This document shows positions 39,592 through 46,472 of a stretch of DNA of 46,472 nucleotides, in pieces (positions within the stretch are counted from its first letter, which is position 1; every line of letters starts with the position of its first letter). The DNA is from WHSV01 sp050694055 (GTDB lineage Bacteria > Actinomycetota > CADDZG01 > WHSQ01). The stretch lies in assembly GCA_050694055.1 (NCBI GenBank), contig JBOGWX010000160.1:1-46472 (forward strand), written 5' to 3'. Made by a program: the position numbers and the translations under genes. A model generated the notes under the pieces. It made no database searches, was not told the DNA's origin, and was given only the letters and a program-made list of their open reading frames with translations.

Positions 39592-41127
39592 TTACATAAC
39601 GATGATTACCGGCTCTTTGACCGGGCCCGGCGGAGCCTCGGGGCGCGTCCGTCGCCTGCGCCACCGCAGGGCAAGCGCCAGCACGGTCACCACGAGGCTC
39701 AGCCAGCAAAACCAGTCGCCGTAGCGCGCGTAGAGCGTGATGCTCTCCGCGAAACGAAGTTGCTCGACGAGCGCCGTGGCGGTCCACAGCGAGGTGGCGT
39801 CCACTACCTCGCCGTTCGGAGTGACGAACGCCGAGATGCCGCTGAGCGCCGCGTGTGCGACCCACACCCCGTTCTCGACCGCTCGTACCTGGCTGAACGC
39901 GACGTGTTGCGCAGAGGCCCACGAGTAGCCCCAGGTCGAGGTATTGGTTGCGACGACGAGCAGCCGGCCGCCCTCGGCAATGGGTCTACGTACCAGCGAC
40001 CCGAAATCACCCTCGAAGGAGATCACGGGGGCCACGGCTCCTCCGGCGACATCGAAGACCACCGGCTCACCGGCGGCGATCGCGTCGCGCGGCACCTGCT
40101 CGAGGGCGGGGATCCAGCCAAAGACATTGCGGGCCGGGACGTACTCGCCGAACGGTACGAGGTGAGTTTTTTGGTAGGTGTCCACCACTTCACCGGTCGC
40201 GTCGACGTGAAGGGCCACGACCTTGTAGCGGTCGTCGTCCACATCGAGATTGCCCCCGACGATCATCGGCGCGTCCACGGCCTGGGCCGAGGCGCGCACC
40301 GCGCGCGCCGCATCCTCATTCGTCGTGAGGTCGAGCCCCACGGAACTCTCGGGCCAGACCACGAGATCCGGCTCGACGACGTCCAGCTCCTCGGTGAGGT
40401 GTTGGTGGCTTGCGAGGATCGCCAACTCTTTCTCGTAGTACGGGCCCCGAAAGTCCTGTGGAACGTTTCCTTGCACGATCGCAACTCGCAGCGAGTCTCC
40501 CGTGGCTTCGTTTGAGGGAACGGCAAGCGGAGCGGCGAGAAGTGCGACGATGATCAACAGAGGGGCGGGAGCGAGCCGGCGTTGGGCGCGCGCGGCGACC
40601 ACCAGCTCGACCACAGCCGCGTTGAGGACGATAACGAGACCTGCGACCAGCCACCCACCGCCCAACGACGCAACCGGGAGCAGCAAGGACACCTCGGTCT
40701 GACTCTGCGCCAGTTGACCCCAGGTGAATCCGCCCACGGGAACCTGTGAGCGCAAGAACTCGATCGACACCCACGCGGTCGCAGCGAGACCGATGCGCGC
40801 AAGCCCGTGGTCGAAACGCGACAGCACCGCCCACAACACGCCAAAACACGCAAGAAAAGCCGCCTGCAGCACCACGAGAACGATCCAGCCGAGGAAACCG
40901 ACGATGCTGATCCAGTAGAGAAGAAGACCGAAGAAGCCGAGCCCGAACGCGAGCGCCAGGGTCGCCCCCCTGCGAGCGCGCTCCCCTGTCGCCAGCGTCA
41001 GCAGTGGGACGACGGCGATCCAGGCGACGAATCCGAGCCCCGGTTCCGGAAACGCAAGCGCGAGCGAAGCCCCCGAGAGGGCAACGATTGCGTGGGAGCG
41101 CGCCGCGTTCAGACGCAGTCGCGGCAC
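39592..41127 (-). CDS. lnt: Apolipoprotein N-acyltransferase with Ser in place of the catalytic Cys
   Basis: A 511-residue membrane enzyme with about seven N-terminal helices, a nitrilase-like periplasmic domain (about residues 220-460) and a last helix. The enzyme N-acylates the Cys of lipoproteins. The catalytic triad Glu and Lys are visible (VVWPESSVGLD and KTHLVPFGEYVP). The third position, normally Cys in (I)CYE, reads VISFEGDF, so the residue is Ser (codon 40018-40020, TCC on the coding strand). GTG 41127 is chosen as start; it overlaps the DUF4193 gene by 19 nt. The open frame extends further upstream but has no support. Confidence 0.9.
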   Translation of the reverse strand: MPRLRLNAARSHAIVALSGASLALAFPEPGLGFVAWIAVVPLLTLATGERARRGATLALAFGLGFFGLLLYWISIVGFLGWIVLVVLQAAFLACFGVLWAVLSRFDHGLARIGLAATAWVSIEFLRSQVPVGGFTWGQLAQSQTEVSLLLPVASLGGGWLVAGLVIVLNAAVVELVVAARAQRRLAPAPLLIIVALLAAPLAVPSNEATGDSLRVAIVQGNVPQDFRGPYYEKELAILASHQHLTEELDVVEPDLVVWPESSVGLDLTTNEDAARAVRASAQAVDAPMIVGGNLDVDDDRYKVVALHVDATGEVVDTYQKTHLVPFGEYVPARNVFGWIPALEQVPRDAIAAGEPVVFDVAGGAVAPVISFEGDFGSLVRRPIAEGGRLLVVATNTSTWGYSWASAQHVAFSQVRAVENGVWVAHAALSGISAFVTPNGEVVDATSLWTATALVEQLRFAESITLYARYGDWFCWLSLVVTVLALALRWRRRRTRPEAPPGPVKEPVIIVM

Positions 41128-41639
41128 AACATGCGGTTCGAGTCGGCGAGCTGCACTTTTGGTTTCAACAGAAAACAGCGCTTGCACACGAACTCTTCCC
41201 GATTACGAAGCGGCGCGACTTTTGCCTTCGCTCTGGCCTCTCGTCTAGTGGCCTCGGAACTGAGGGCGATGAGGTCGTCGACCTCGTCCGAGTCGTCGGT
41301 GCCACGGCGCGCCGCGCTTCGCCGCGCGAGAAGCTCCTCGAGGCTCGTGGAATCGGATTCCTCGGCGAGGACCTTGACCTCGTCTTCCTCCTCTTCCTCT
41401 TCGTCCTCTTGCTCTTCGCTCTCGTCCTCGTCGTCCGCGACGTCGTCCGCGACGTCGTCGTCCGCGTCGTCGTCCGCGAGGTCGTCGTCCTCGTCGAGGG
41501 CCTCGAGATCGTCCTCGAGATCGTCGTCCAAGACGTCCATCACCTCGTCGCCGTCGCCGAGGTCGTCCTCTTCGACTTCGTGCTCGTCCTCGCGTCTTTC
41601 GAGGTCTTGTTCGTCAGCGATCACCGGTTGCTTCTCCAT
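41109..41639 (-). CDS. DUF4193-like acidic protein with C-terminal zinc-finger-like motif
   Basis: A 176-residue protein with a very acidic, Asp/Glu-rich N-terminal two thirds (runs such as DDADDDVADDVADDEDESEE) and a basic-to-neutral C-terminal region with CKRCFLLK and CRDC, two Cys pairs that may bind zinc. The layout fits the actinobacterial DUF4193 family, which has a conserved C-terminal Cys motif. ATG 41639 is preceded by GAGG. The function is unknown; it may bind nucleic acid or RNA polymerase-like partners (inference). It overlaps the start of lnt by 19 nt. Confidence 0.78.
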   Translation of the reverse strand: MEKQPVIADEQDLERREDEHEVEEDDLGDGDEVMDVLDDDLEDDLEALDEDDDLADDDADDDVADDVADDEDESEEQEDEEEEEEDEVKVLAEESDSTSLEELLARRSAARRGTDDSDEVDDLIALSSEATRREARAKAKVAPLRNREEFVCKRCFLLKPKVQLADSNRMLCRDCV

Positions 41640-41726
41640 CTCCCTACCTCGGCCGATGCCATTGCTGGATTGTCGATCTGGGGCCGGCGTGAGCCCGCTC
41701 CATCCTGCACATACCGTATGTCGCGC

Positions 41727-41736
41727 AACCCTAAAG
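41727..41736. promoter_or_regulatory. AACCCTAAAG word upstream of DUF4193
   Basis: AACCCTAAAG is the same 10-mer as before tyrA and garA, here followed by GAGAGGATTGCG. It is about 90 bp upstream of the DUF4193 start on the opposite strand. No obvious -35/-10 pair fits, so support is weak. Confidence 0.3.
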
Positions 41737-41847
41737 GAGAGGATTGCGTAGGGGAAGCCTCAACTTTCGGAGACCCTCGGGACACCGCCTTTTAGGGACA
41801 CCGTGGACGACGCCTCGGTCGAGGGCGGATGGCGAGCGGGAAAAGGA

Positions 41848-41931
41848 AAGGCCCGAGAAACCGTCGGGGCCGCCCGGTAGCCGATCCAAAGATCGGTTAT
41901 TGGGACGTTGTCCTCGGACTCCTCGGGCCTT
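41848..41931. ncRNA. Possible structured RNA element
   Basis: AAGGCCCGAG (41848-41857) and CTCGGGCCTT (41922-41931) can close a helix of 10 bp. Inside it are a 9-bp stem (41878-41886 with 41891-41899, one G·U, loop CAAA) and a small hairpin GGAC-GTT-GTCC (41903-41913). The strand is unknown. The design resembles a multi-branched RNA or regulatory leader; I cannot match a known family. Confidence 0.35.
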
Positions 41932-42332
41932 GCCGAACTTAAGTGTCCCAAGCAACCATTCGGTGCCACGCACCATTCGCCTGGCTCAGGTCTCCTGGCG
42001 AGCCTTCCACCCGAGGGTGGACCCTCGCCCGAGTGCCTCGACCCCGGTGTCCGTATCGGCGAGCCGATCCGGTCCTGCGGGTCCCGGCCATTGCGCTCGA
42101 AACCTGACGCTGCAACCGGTACGAGTACCGTCTGCACCGCTTCCCTTTGCCCGAAGGCATTGGGTCGGTCTCGTTCCGTTTCCTCCGAAGAGGTACCGGA
42201 TGGTGCTGCTTGCCGCTTGACTGCTTGGGACGAGCGTCAAGTTACGGGCCATCCGAGATGTCGTCAATACGAATCCGAGATTAATGGCGCACCTCGCGAA
42301 AGTATCTAGACATCCTCAGGGAACCCACAAGA

Positions 42333-42362
42333 TGTCCGCAGGTTATCCGCAGGTTTCGCACC
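42333..42362. repeat. Short iterons resembling DnaA boxes
   Basis: TGTCCGCAGG, TTATCCGCAGG and TTTCGCACC are in tandem, 10-11 bp apart, with TGTGGAAA at 42369. TTATCCGCA differs from the DnaA box TTATCCACA by one base. It is upstream of yjbQ/proS. No dnaA or dnaN lies nearby, so an origin is not supported. Confidence 0.3.
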
Positions 42363-42459
42363 TGAGCTGTGGAAAGCGAGCACACCACGGCGGCCCCGTC
42401 CCGCCGATCTCCGGGCCGTATTTGCCGAAGCGAGCAGGAACAGGGAGCATTTGGCGGTC

Positions 42460-42834
42460 ATGCGAACTCACCAGATGGAATGTGCGGCCGAGACCGAGGA
42501 GGCACCCTCCTTCGTCGACCTGACGGACGACATTCAAGATGCTCTGGACGAATCGCGTATCGCCAATGGCCAGGTGACCGTCTTCTCTCCCGACACGACC
42601 TGCGCGCTGCTCGTCAACGAGCGCGAGTCGGGACTGTTGGAGGACATCAAGCGGACGATCGCACGGCTCAACCCCAACGGCCACGAGCAGCACACGGGGA
42701 TGCTGGGTGCCACATCGGTCGTGCTGCCCGCGGTCGAAGGCCGGCTCCGACTTGGAACGTGGCAACGCGTGCTGCTGGTGGAGTTGCGAGAACCGTCGCG
42801 GCGCTCGATAGTGATCCAGATCGTGGGCGACTAG
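42460..42834 (+). CDS. YjbQ/UPF0047 family protein
   Basis: A 124-residue small protein of the YjbQ family: SFVDLTDDIQDALDES, GQVTVFSPDTTCALLVNE, TGMLGATSVVLPAVEGRLRLGTWQRVLLVELREPSRRSIVIQIVG. A residual thiamin-phosphate synthase activity is reported for the family, but its main job is unclear. ATG 42460 is given; GGGAG lies 12 nt upstream, and TTG 42451 is an alternative. It precedes proS by 53 bp. Confidence 0.9.
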   Translation: MRTHQMECAAETEEAPSFVDLTDDIQDALDESRIANGQVTVFSPDTTCALLVNERESGLLEDIKRTIARLNPNGHEQHTGMLGATSVVLPAVEGRLRLGTWQRVLLVELREPSRRSIVIQIVGD

Positions 42835-42887
42835 CGGCCCCGTTCCCGAGCGCGCCGCGCTCGGCGCGAAGCTGAGACACTTAGCGA

Positions 42888-44327
42888 ATGGCGAAGAACA
42901 AACTTCCTAAGCAGGCAGAGGACTTTCCCGGCTGGTACGTCGAGGTCGTGAAGCAGGCCGGCATGGCCGAGCACGGGCCCGCCAAGGGCTCGATGATCAT
43001 CAAGCCTCACGGCTTTGCGGTGTGGGAGCATACGCAGCGCGCGCTCGACGATCGTTTCAAGGCAACAGGCCACGAGAACTTCTATTTCCCGCTGCTGATT
43101 CCGATGAAGCTGCTGGAGAAGGAAGCGGACCACATCGAAGGCTTTGCTCCGGAGGTGGCGGTGGTGACCCACGGGGGCGGTCAAGAGCTCGAGGAGCCGC
43201 TCGCCATCCGGCCTACTTCCGAGGCGATCATCTGGAACACCTATTCGAAATGGATCCAGAGCTACCGAGACCTTCCCCTGCTCTACAACCAGTGGTGCAA
43301 CGTCCTGCGCTGGGAGATGCGTACACGTCTGTTCCTGCGCACGAGCGAGTTTCTGTGGCAGGAAGGACACACCGCCCACGCCACCGAAGCCGAGGCAATG
43401 GAAGAGACGTTGCGAATGCTCGAGGTCTATCGCGAAGTGTCCGAGGACGTGCTCGCCATACCGGTTCTGTCCGGAAGGAAATCGGTAAACGAGCGCTTTC
43501 CCGGTGCTGTGGAGACCTTCACCGTCGAAGGCCTCATGCGCGACAACAAAGCGCTCCAATGCGGGACATCGCACTTCTTGGGTCAAAACTTCGCCAAGGC
43601 CTACGACGTAACGTTTCTCAACGCAGAGGGCGAGCAGGACCATGCGTGGGCGACGTCGTGGGGCTTCTCGGCGCGGATGGTCGGCGCCGTGATCATGACT
43701 CACGGAGACGATCGAGGACTGCGCCTGCCGCCCGCAGTCGCCCCGGTTCAGGTTGCCCTCGTTCCCATCTACAAGAGCGACGACGAGCGCGATGAGGTTA
43801 TGGCTGTGGCAACTCGGTTGAGGGATGAGCTCGCAGGCCGGCATAACGTGCGGGTCAAGCTCGACGATCGCGATCAGCACCGCCCCGGCTTCAAGTTCTC
43901 CGAGTGGGAGCTCAAGGGCGTGCCGCTGCGCGTCGAGATCGGTCCCCGCGACGTGGCCGACGATCAAGTCGTCGTAGCGGAGCGTGTGGAGGGAAACAAG
44001 AAGCAGCTCTCGACGGGTGAAGCGGTCGCGTCGATGGTGGAGATGCTCGGCGACGTCCAGGCTGCTCTCTATGACGACGCCAGGGCCTTTCGCGAGGCGA
44101 ACACTCACGAGATCGTGAGCTTCGACGATTTTGCGGAAGGGGTCGAGGCCCAGGGCGGGTTCTGGGTCGGCGCATGGTGCGGCGAGACCGACTGCGAGAT
44201 CGCGATCAACGACCGGACCAAGGCCACCATTCGTTTCCTTCCCAGTACGCGGGTGGATCCAGGCGCGCCCTGCATGCACTGCGGCCGGCCGGGGGCCGAG
44301 CGGGCGACGTGGGCCAAGGCCTACTGA
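42888..44327 (+). CDS. proS: Prolyl-tRNA synthetase, archaeal/eukaryotic type
   Basis: A 479-residue class II synthetase. Motif 1 lies around HTQRALDDRFKATGHENFYFPLLIP, motif 2 around LPLLYNQWCNVLRWEMRTRLFLRTSEFLWQEGHTAH, and motif 3 around SWGFSARMVGAVIMTHGDDRGLRLPP. The C-terminal zinc-like domain has CGETDC and CMHCG, which marks the ProS type 3 form without an editing insertion. The enzyme charges tRNA-Pro, one of which (GGG) is encoded at 14556. The archaeal-type form is found in a minority of bacterial groups, here an actinobacterium. Confidence 0.96.
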   Translation: MAKNKLPKQAEDFPGWYVEVVKQAGMAEHGPAKGSMIIKPHGFAVWEHTQRALDDRFKATGHENFYFPLLIPMKLLEKEADHIEGFAPEVAVVTHGGGQELEEPLAIRPTSEAIIWNTYSKWIQSYRDLPLLYNQWCNVLRWEMRTRLFLRTSEFLWQEGHTAHATEAEAMEETLRMLEVYREVSEDVLAIPVLSGRKSVNERFPGAVETFTVEGLMRDNKALQCGTSHFLGQNFAKAYDVTFLNAEGEQDHAWATSWGFSARMVGAVIMTHGDDRGLRLPPAVAPVQVALVPIYKSDDERDEVMAVATRLRDELAGRHNVRVKLDDRDQHRPGFKFSEWELKGVPLRVEIGPRDVADDQVVVAERVEGNKKQLSTGEAVASMVEMLGDVQAALYDDARAFREANTHEIVSFDDFAEGVEAQGGFWVGAWCGETDCEIAINDRTKATIRFLPSTRVDPGAPCMHCGRPGAERATWAKAY

Positions 44328-44417
44328 GCACCCCCTCGGACTCTCGCCGGCCAATGCTCGGGGATAACTCTGAGTAAGTATCTGGTAACGCTCCGCTGTC
44401 CGTTATAGCTTCGAGCC

Positions 44418-45731
44418 ATGAGTAGCATCCCCACCGCTCCGCGGCTCGGCATCCCCCGCGCGCTGCTGGTCTTGCTGCTCGTCTCTCCCCTCCCGGCGCT
44501 GCCCCCCGCTGAAGCCGGGAGCCGAGTCCCGCGCTGCTTCGGCGAGCGCGCCACCATCGTCGGCAACCACCGGCCGAACCGGATCGTGGGCACACCGGGA
44601 CGGGACGTCATCGTGGGGCGCGGAGGTGACGACGTCATCATCGGGCGGGGCGGCAACGATCTCCTCTGCGGGGGATCCGGCAACGACCGGTTGTTCGGAG
44701 GCCCGGGCCACGACAAGCTCAACGGCGGCAAGGGCAGCGACTTTCTGGCCGGTGCTGCGGGCCACGATCTCATCATCGGGGGCAAGGGTCGCAGGGACTT
44801 CGTGCAGTATCTCGGAGGGCCGAAGGCGGTGAGGGTGAACCTGTCGAAGGGCATCGCTAGGGGCTGGGGTCGTGATCGATTGCTGGGAGTCGAGTACGCA
44901 AGTGGTACCAGGCACGACGACCGGCTGATCGGCGACCACCGGCGCAACCTGCTGTTCGGCCGGGGCGGCGACGACCGGCTCGGGGGCCGCGGTGGCAACG
45001 ACTTCCTCTTCGCCGGTCGAGGCAACGACGTCCTCGACGGCGGAGCAGGCTCCGATGCGGTCGACTACACGCTGTCGGACGACGGGGTGACGGTCAACCT
45101 CGCCGCCGGCATCGCCACCGGCGAGGGGGTGGACAACCTCGAAGGCATCGAGCATGTCTGGGGGTCGACGCACGCCGACGTCCTCATCGGCGACTCGGGC
45201 CCCAACCAGATCTTCGGGTGGGACGGCCCCGACACTCTCGAGGGAGCCGGAGGGGACGACCTGCTCGTCCCCGGGACGGGGGTCGACGAGGTCGATGGGG
45301 GCGGCGGAGCCGACTGGATCGACTACTTCTTCGGCAAGCTGTCCAACTTCGTGGCCACCAAGCCCGTCGTGGTCGATCTCGAGGCTGGGGTGGCTACGGG
45401 GCAGGGCCGCGACACGATCGATGGGATCGAGAACATCTCGGGAACGAATCTCAACGACGTGTTGTCCGGCGACCACGAGGCCAATGCGATCTTCGCCTAC
45501 AGCGGCGACGATGAGCTCTACGGACGAGCCGGAAACGACTGGCTCGACGGCGGTCCGGGTAACGACTTCCTGCACGGGGGCCCCGGGAACGACTGGTGTA
45601 CCACGGGCGAGAGCTTCGAGGATTGCGAGTCCAGCCTGCCGCCTCCCGTCGTGCTTTTGACCGGCATCGAACGTGAGCACACGATGCGCGCCATCTTGAC
45701 GAAGTGGATCCGAATCTCAGCGTCTAGATGA
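44418..45731 (+). CDS. Secreted calcium-binding RTX-repeat protein
   Basis: A 437-residue exported protein (signal peptide RALLVLLLVSPLPALPPAEAG). It contains several blocks of GGxGxDxLx nonapeptides (about residues 55-110, 165-215, 255-300, 360-400), the RTX calcium-binding beta-roll. Between the blocks lie degenerate parallel-beta segments with RDTIDGIENISGTNLNDVLSGD-type repeats. There is no catalytic domain in sight. Such proteins can be adhesins or surface-layer parts; in Gram-negative hosts type I export is used, but here the Sec signal suggests Sec export. Two Cys in CTTGESFEDCESS. It converges on the HAD gene. Confidence 0.9.
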   Translation: MSSIPTAPRLGIPRALLVLLLVSPLPALPPAEAGSRVPRCFGERATIVGNHRPNRIVGTPGRDVIVGRGGDDVIIGRGGNDLLCGGSGNDRLFGGPGHDKLNGGKGSDFLAGAAGHDLIIGGKGRRDFVQYLGGPKAVRVNLSKGIARGWGRDRLLGVEYASGTRHDDRLIGDHRRNLLFGRGGDDRLGGRGGNDFLFAGRGNDVLDGGAGSDAVDYTLSDDGVTVNLAAGIATGEGVDNLEGIEHVWGSTHADVLIGDSGPNQIFGWDGPDTLEGAGGDDLLVPGTGVDEVDGGGGADWIDYFFGKLSNFVATKPVVVDLEAGVATGQGRDTIDGIENISGTNLNDVLSGDHEANAIFAYSGDDELYGRAGNDWLDGGPGNDFLHGGPGNDWCTTGESFEDCESSLPPPVVLLTGIEREHTMRAILTKWIRISASR

Positions 45732-45748
45732 GCGGGTTTACCGCCGGA

Positions 45749-46472
45749 TCAGGTGAGGCTCAGCACCTCGAGTATCTGGCGGTGGTCGGTCATGACGATC
45801 TCGGCCTCGGCTGCGTCCGAGGCATCGTCGTGAACTCCCTTGAAGCGTGCCGCGTGCATACCGATGTCGTGGGCACCGGCGATGTCGGTTCGCCGGAGGT
45901 CGCCGACGTGAATCGCTTCGGGGGGCCGTACGCCGAGCTCGGCGAGAGCCTTGGCGAAGATCTCGTTGCCGGGTTTGGGCACGCCGACCTCATCCGAGAA
46001 ACAAAGCACCTCGAGATGGTCGCAGAGGCCCGCGTCGTCGAGCAGTTCACGGACCACGCGGCCCGGGGTGAAGCCGGTATCGCACACCAGTCCGATGCGG
46101 ACGTTCGCGGCGCGCAGAGCGGCAAGGGTTTCGTTGGCATGCTCGACCGGCGCTACGCCCGCCTCGATCGAGGCCTCCTCGAACTCCTTCGTCAGGCTGC
46201 GGATGGATTCGTCGTCGTCGATGCCACGCGCCTCCAGGCAGTAGGCCGCCATTCGGCCCGGCCCGAAGGTCTCGACCTGCTTCCACGCGTCGTCGTGTTT
46301 GGCCCAAGCCTCGGCGAGCAGATCGTGAGCCTCCTGCTCGCTCATGTCCAGGTAACGACGAAGGGCGCCTGCTCTGGTGGCCATGGCGCCCTCATAATCC
46401 TTGTCCTTCAACAGCGTGCTCCAGCAGTCGTAGGTAACTGCTCGGATCCCCTCGACTCTCTTGATCGTGCAT
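45749..46472 (-). CDS. HAD-superfamily hydrolase (5' end cut by window edge)
   Basis: The minus-strand frame is open to the right edge, so the start is outside. The first visible residues include the HAD motif I AVTYDCWSTLL (nucleophile Asp, encoded about 46427-46429), upstream of the nearest start-like TTG at 46411. Then LRAANVRIGLVCDTGF (motif II, Thr) and GVPKPGNEIFAKAL (motif III, Lys), HVGDLRRTDIAGAHDIGM (motif IV Asp). The cap is helical (residues about 20-85), as in phosphoglycolate phosphatase-like enzymes. The substrate is unknown. Confidence 0.88.
   Translation of the reverse strand, partial: CTIKRVEGIRAVTYDCWSTLLKDKDYEGAMATRAGALRRYLDMSEQEAHDLLAEAWAKHDDAWKQVETFGPGRMAAYCLEARGIDDDESIRSLTKEFEEASIEAGVAPVEHANETLAALRAANVRIGLVCDTGFTPGRVVRELLDDAGLCDHLEVLCFSDEVGVPKPGNEIFAKALAELGVRPPEAIHVGDLRRTDIAGAHDIGMHAARFKGVHDDASDAAEAEIVMTDHRQILEVLSLT

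Larger units (their letters stand above)
41640..42459. other. 820-bp intergenic region with RNA-like structure and iterons
   Basis: No convincing protein is encoded, although open frames exist by base composition. It holds a direct repeat GGGACACCG (41779-41787 and 41795-41803) and a nested fold at 41848-41931. It also holds an AACCCTAAAG word (41727-41736) and iteron-like DnaA-box-like words at 42333-42362. DUF4193 on the minus strand and yjbQ on the plus strand would be controlled from here. Confidence 0.55.

Noticed and set aside
41744..42309. Long open frames in the DUF4193–yjbQ gap (up to 158 codons)
   Set aside because: The amino-acid composition (Pro/Arg/Ser-rich, no domains) is that of GC-rich non-coding DNA, and frames on both strands overlap each other.
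1..46472. CRISPR arrays, insertion sequences, prophage genes or rRNA
   Set aside because: I found no regularly spaced long repeats, transposase or phage structural genes, and no rRNA-like sequence in the window.

Overview
The window is a high-GC, gene-dense bacterial chromosome segment from the Actinomycetota. Three things support this: the gcvH–garA(FHA)–ftsR(MerR)–BFN-nuclease–MerR block, the xerD…parA–scpA–scpB–rluB–cmk–der block, and an acidic DUF4193-type protein, all actinobacterial signatures. Split glycine dehydrogenase genes (gcvPA/gcvPB), a GarA with an N-terminal zinc ribbon and an archaeal/eukaryotic-type ProS argue against a close relative of Mycobacterium or Streptomyces. A deep-branching, probably uncultured actinobacterial lineage is my inference; I cannot name the class.

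Layout. 1-3039: end of alanine dehydrogenase (cut by the window edge), xerD, a DksA/TraR zinc-finger protein, deoB. 3316-4591: a ParA ATPase overlapping a small ribbon-helix-helix-like partner, then a 757-bp non-coding stretch. 5349-14364: a site-2 protease and trpS (divergent), the condensin subunits scpA/scpB with rluB, aromatic amino acid genes aroH, tyrA, aroA, then cmk and der. 14556-17806: tRNA-Pro(GGG), a phosphatidyltransferase, and a nucleotidyltransferase fused to a degenerate phosphomannomutase. 17858-26938: glycine cleavage system (gcvH, gcvT, gcvPA, gcvPB) interleaved with the GarA/FtsR regulators, a D,D-carboxypeptidase, hpt, a BFN protein, a second MerR and a nuclease-like protein. 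27144-35233: accessory functions, namely a PIG-V-like membrane glycosyltransferase, a two-domain multicopper oxidase, a secreted metallophosphoesterase, an ABC exporter, an antibiotic-monooxygenase-like protein with a tiny upstream Cys-rich ORF, a cupin and a hydrolase. 35369-38247: an unrecognised cell-envelope operon headed by a protein with a pilin-like (class III) signal. 38213-46472: P1 peptidase, Lnt, DUF4193, YjbQ, ProS, an RTX-repeat secreted protein and a HAD hydrolase cut by the right edge.

Most interesting signal. Between about 3.2 and 24.1 kb, intergenic gaps carry AT-rich palindromes built on TTGTCGACAA (perfect at 3278, 7198 and 17811; variants at about ten other places). They are densest around and inside the parA–RHH pair, and I found none after about 24.1 kb. 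Either this is a ParA/RHH-type centromere or positioning system (ParF–ParG-like, beside the condensin genes), or it is an operator/promoter family about 20-37 nt upstream of many start codons. The sequence alone does not decide.

Other notable points: a nuclease-like gene whose best Shine-Dalgarno points at an AUC start; an Lnt whose catalytic Cys is a Ser codon; a 22-codon CxCxxC mini-ORF coupled to its downstream gene; a leaderless garA promoter with a recurrent AACCCTAAAG box in its spacer; and a possible structured RNA near 41.85-41.93 kb.
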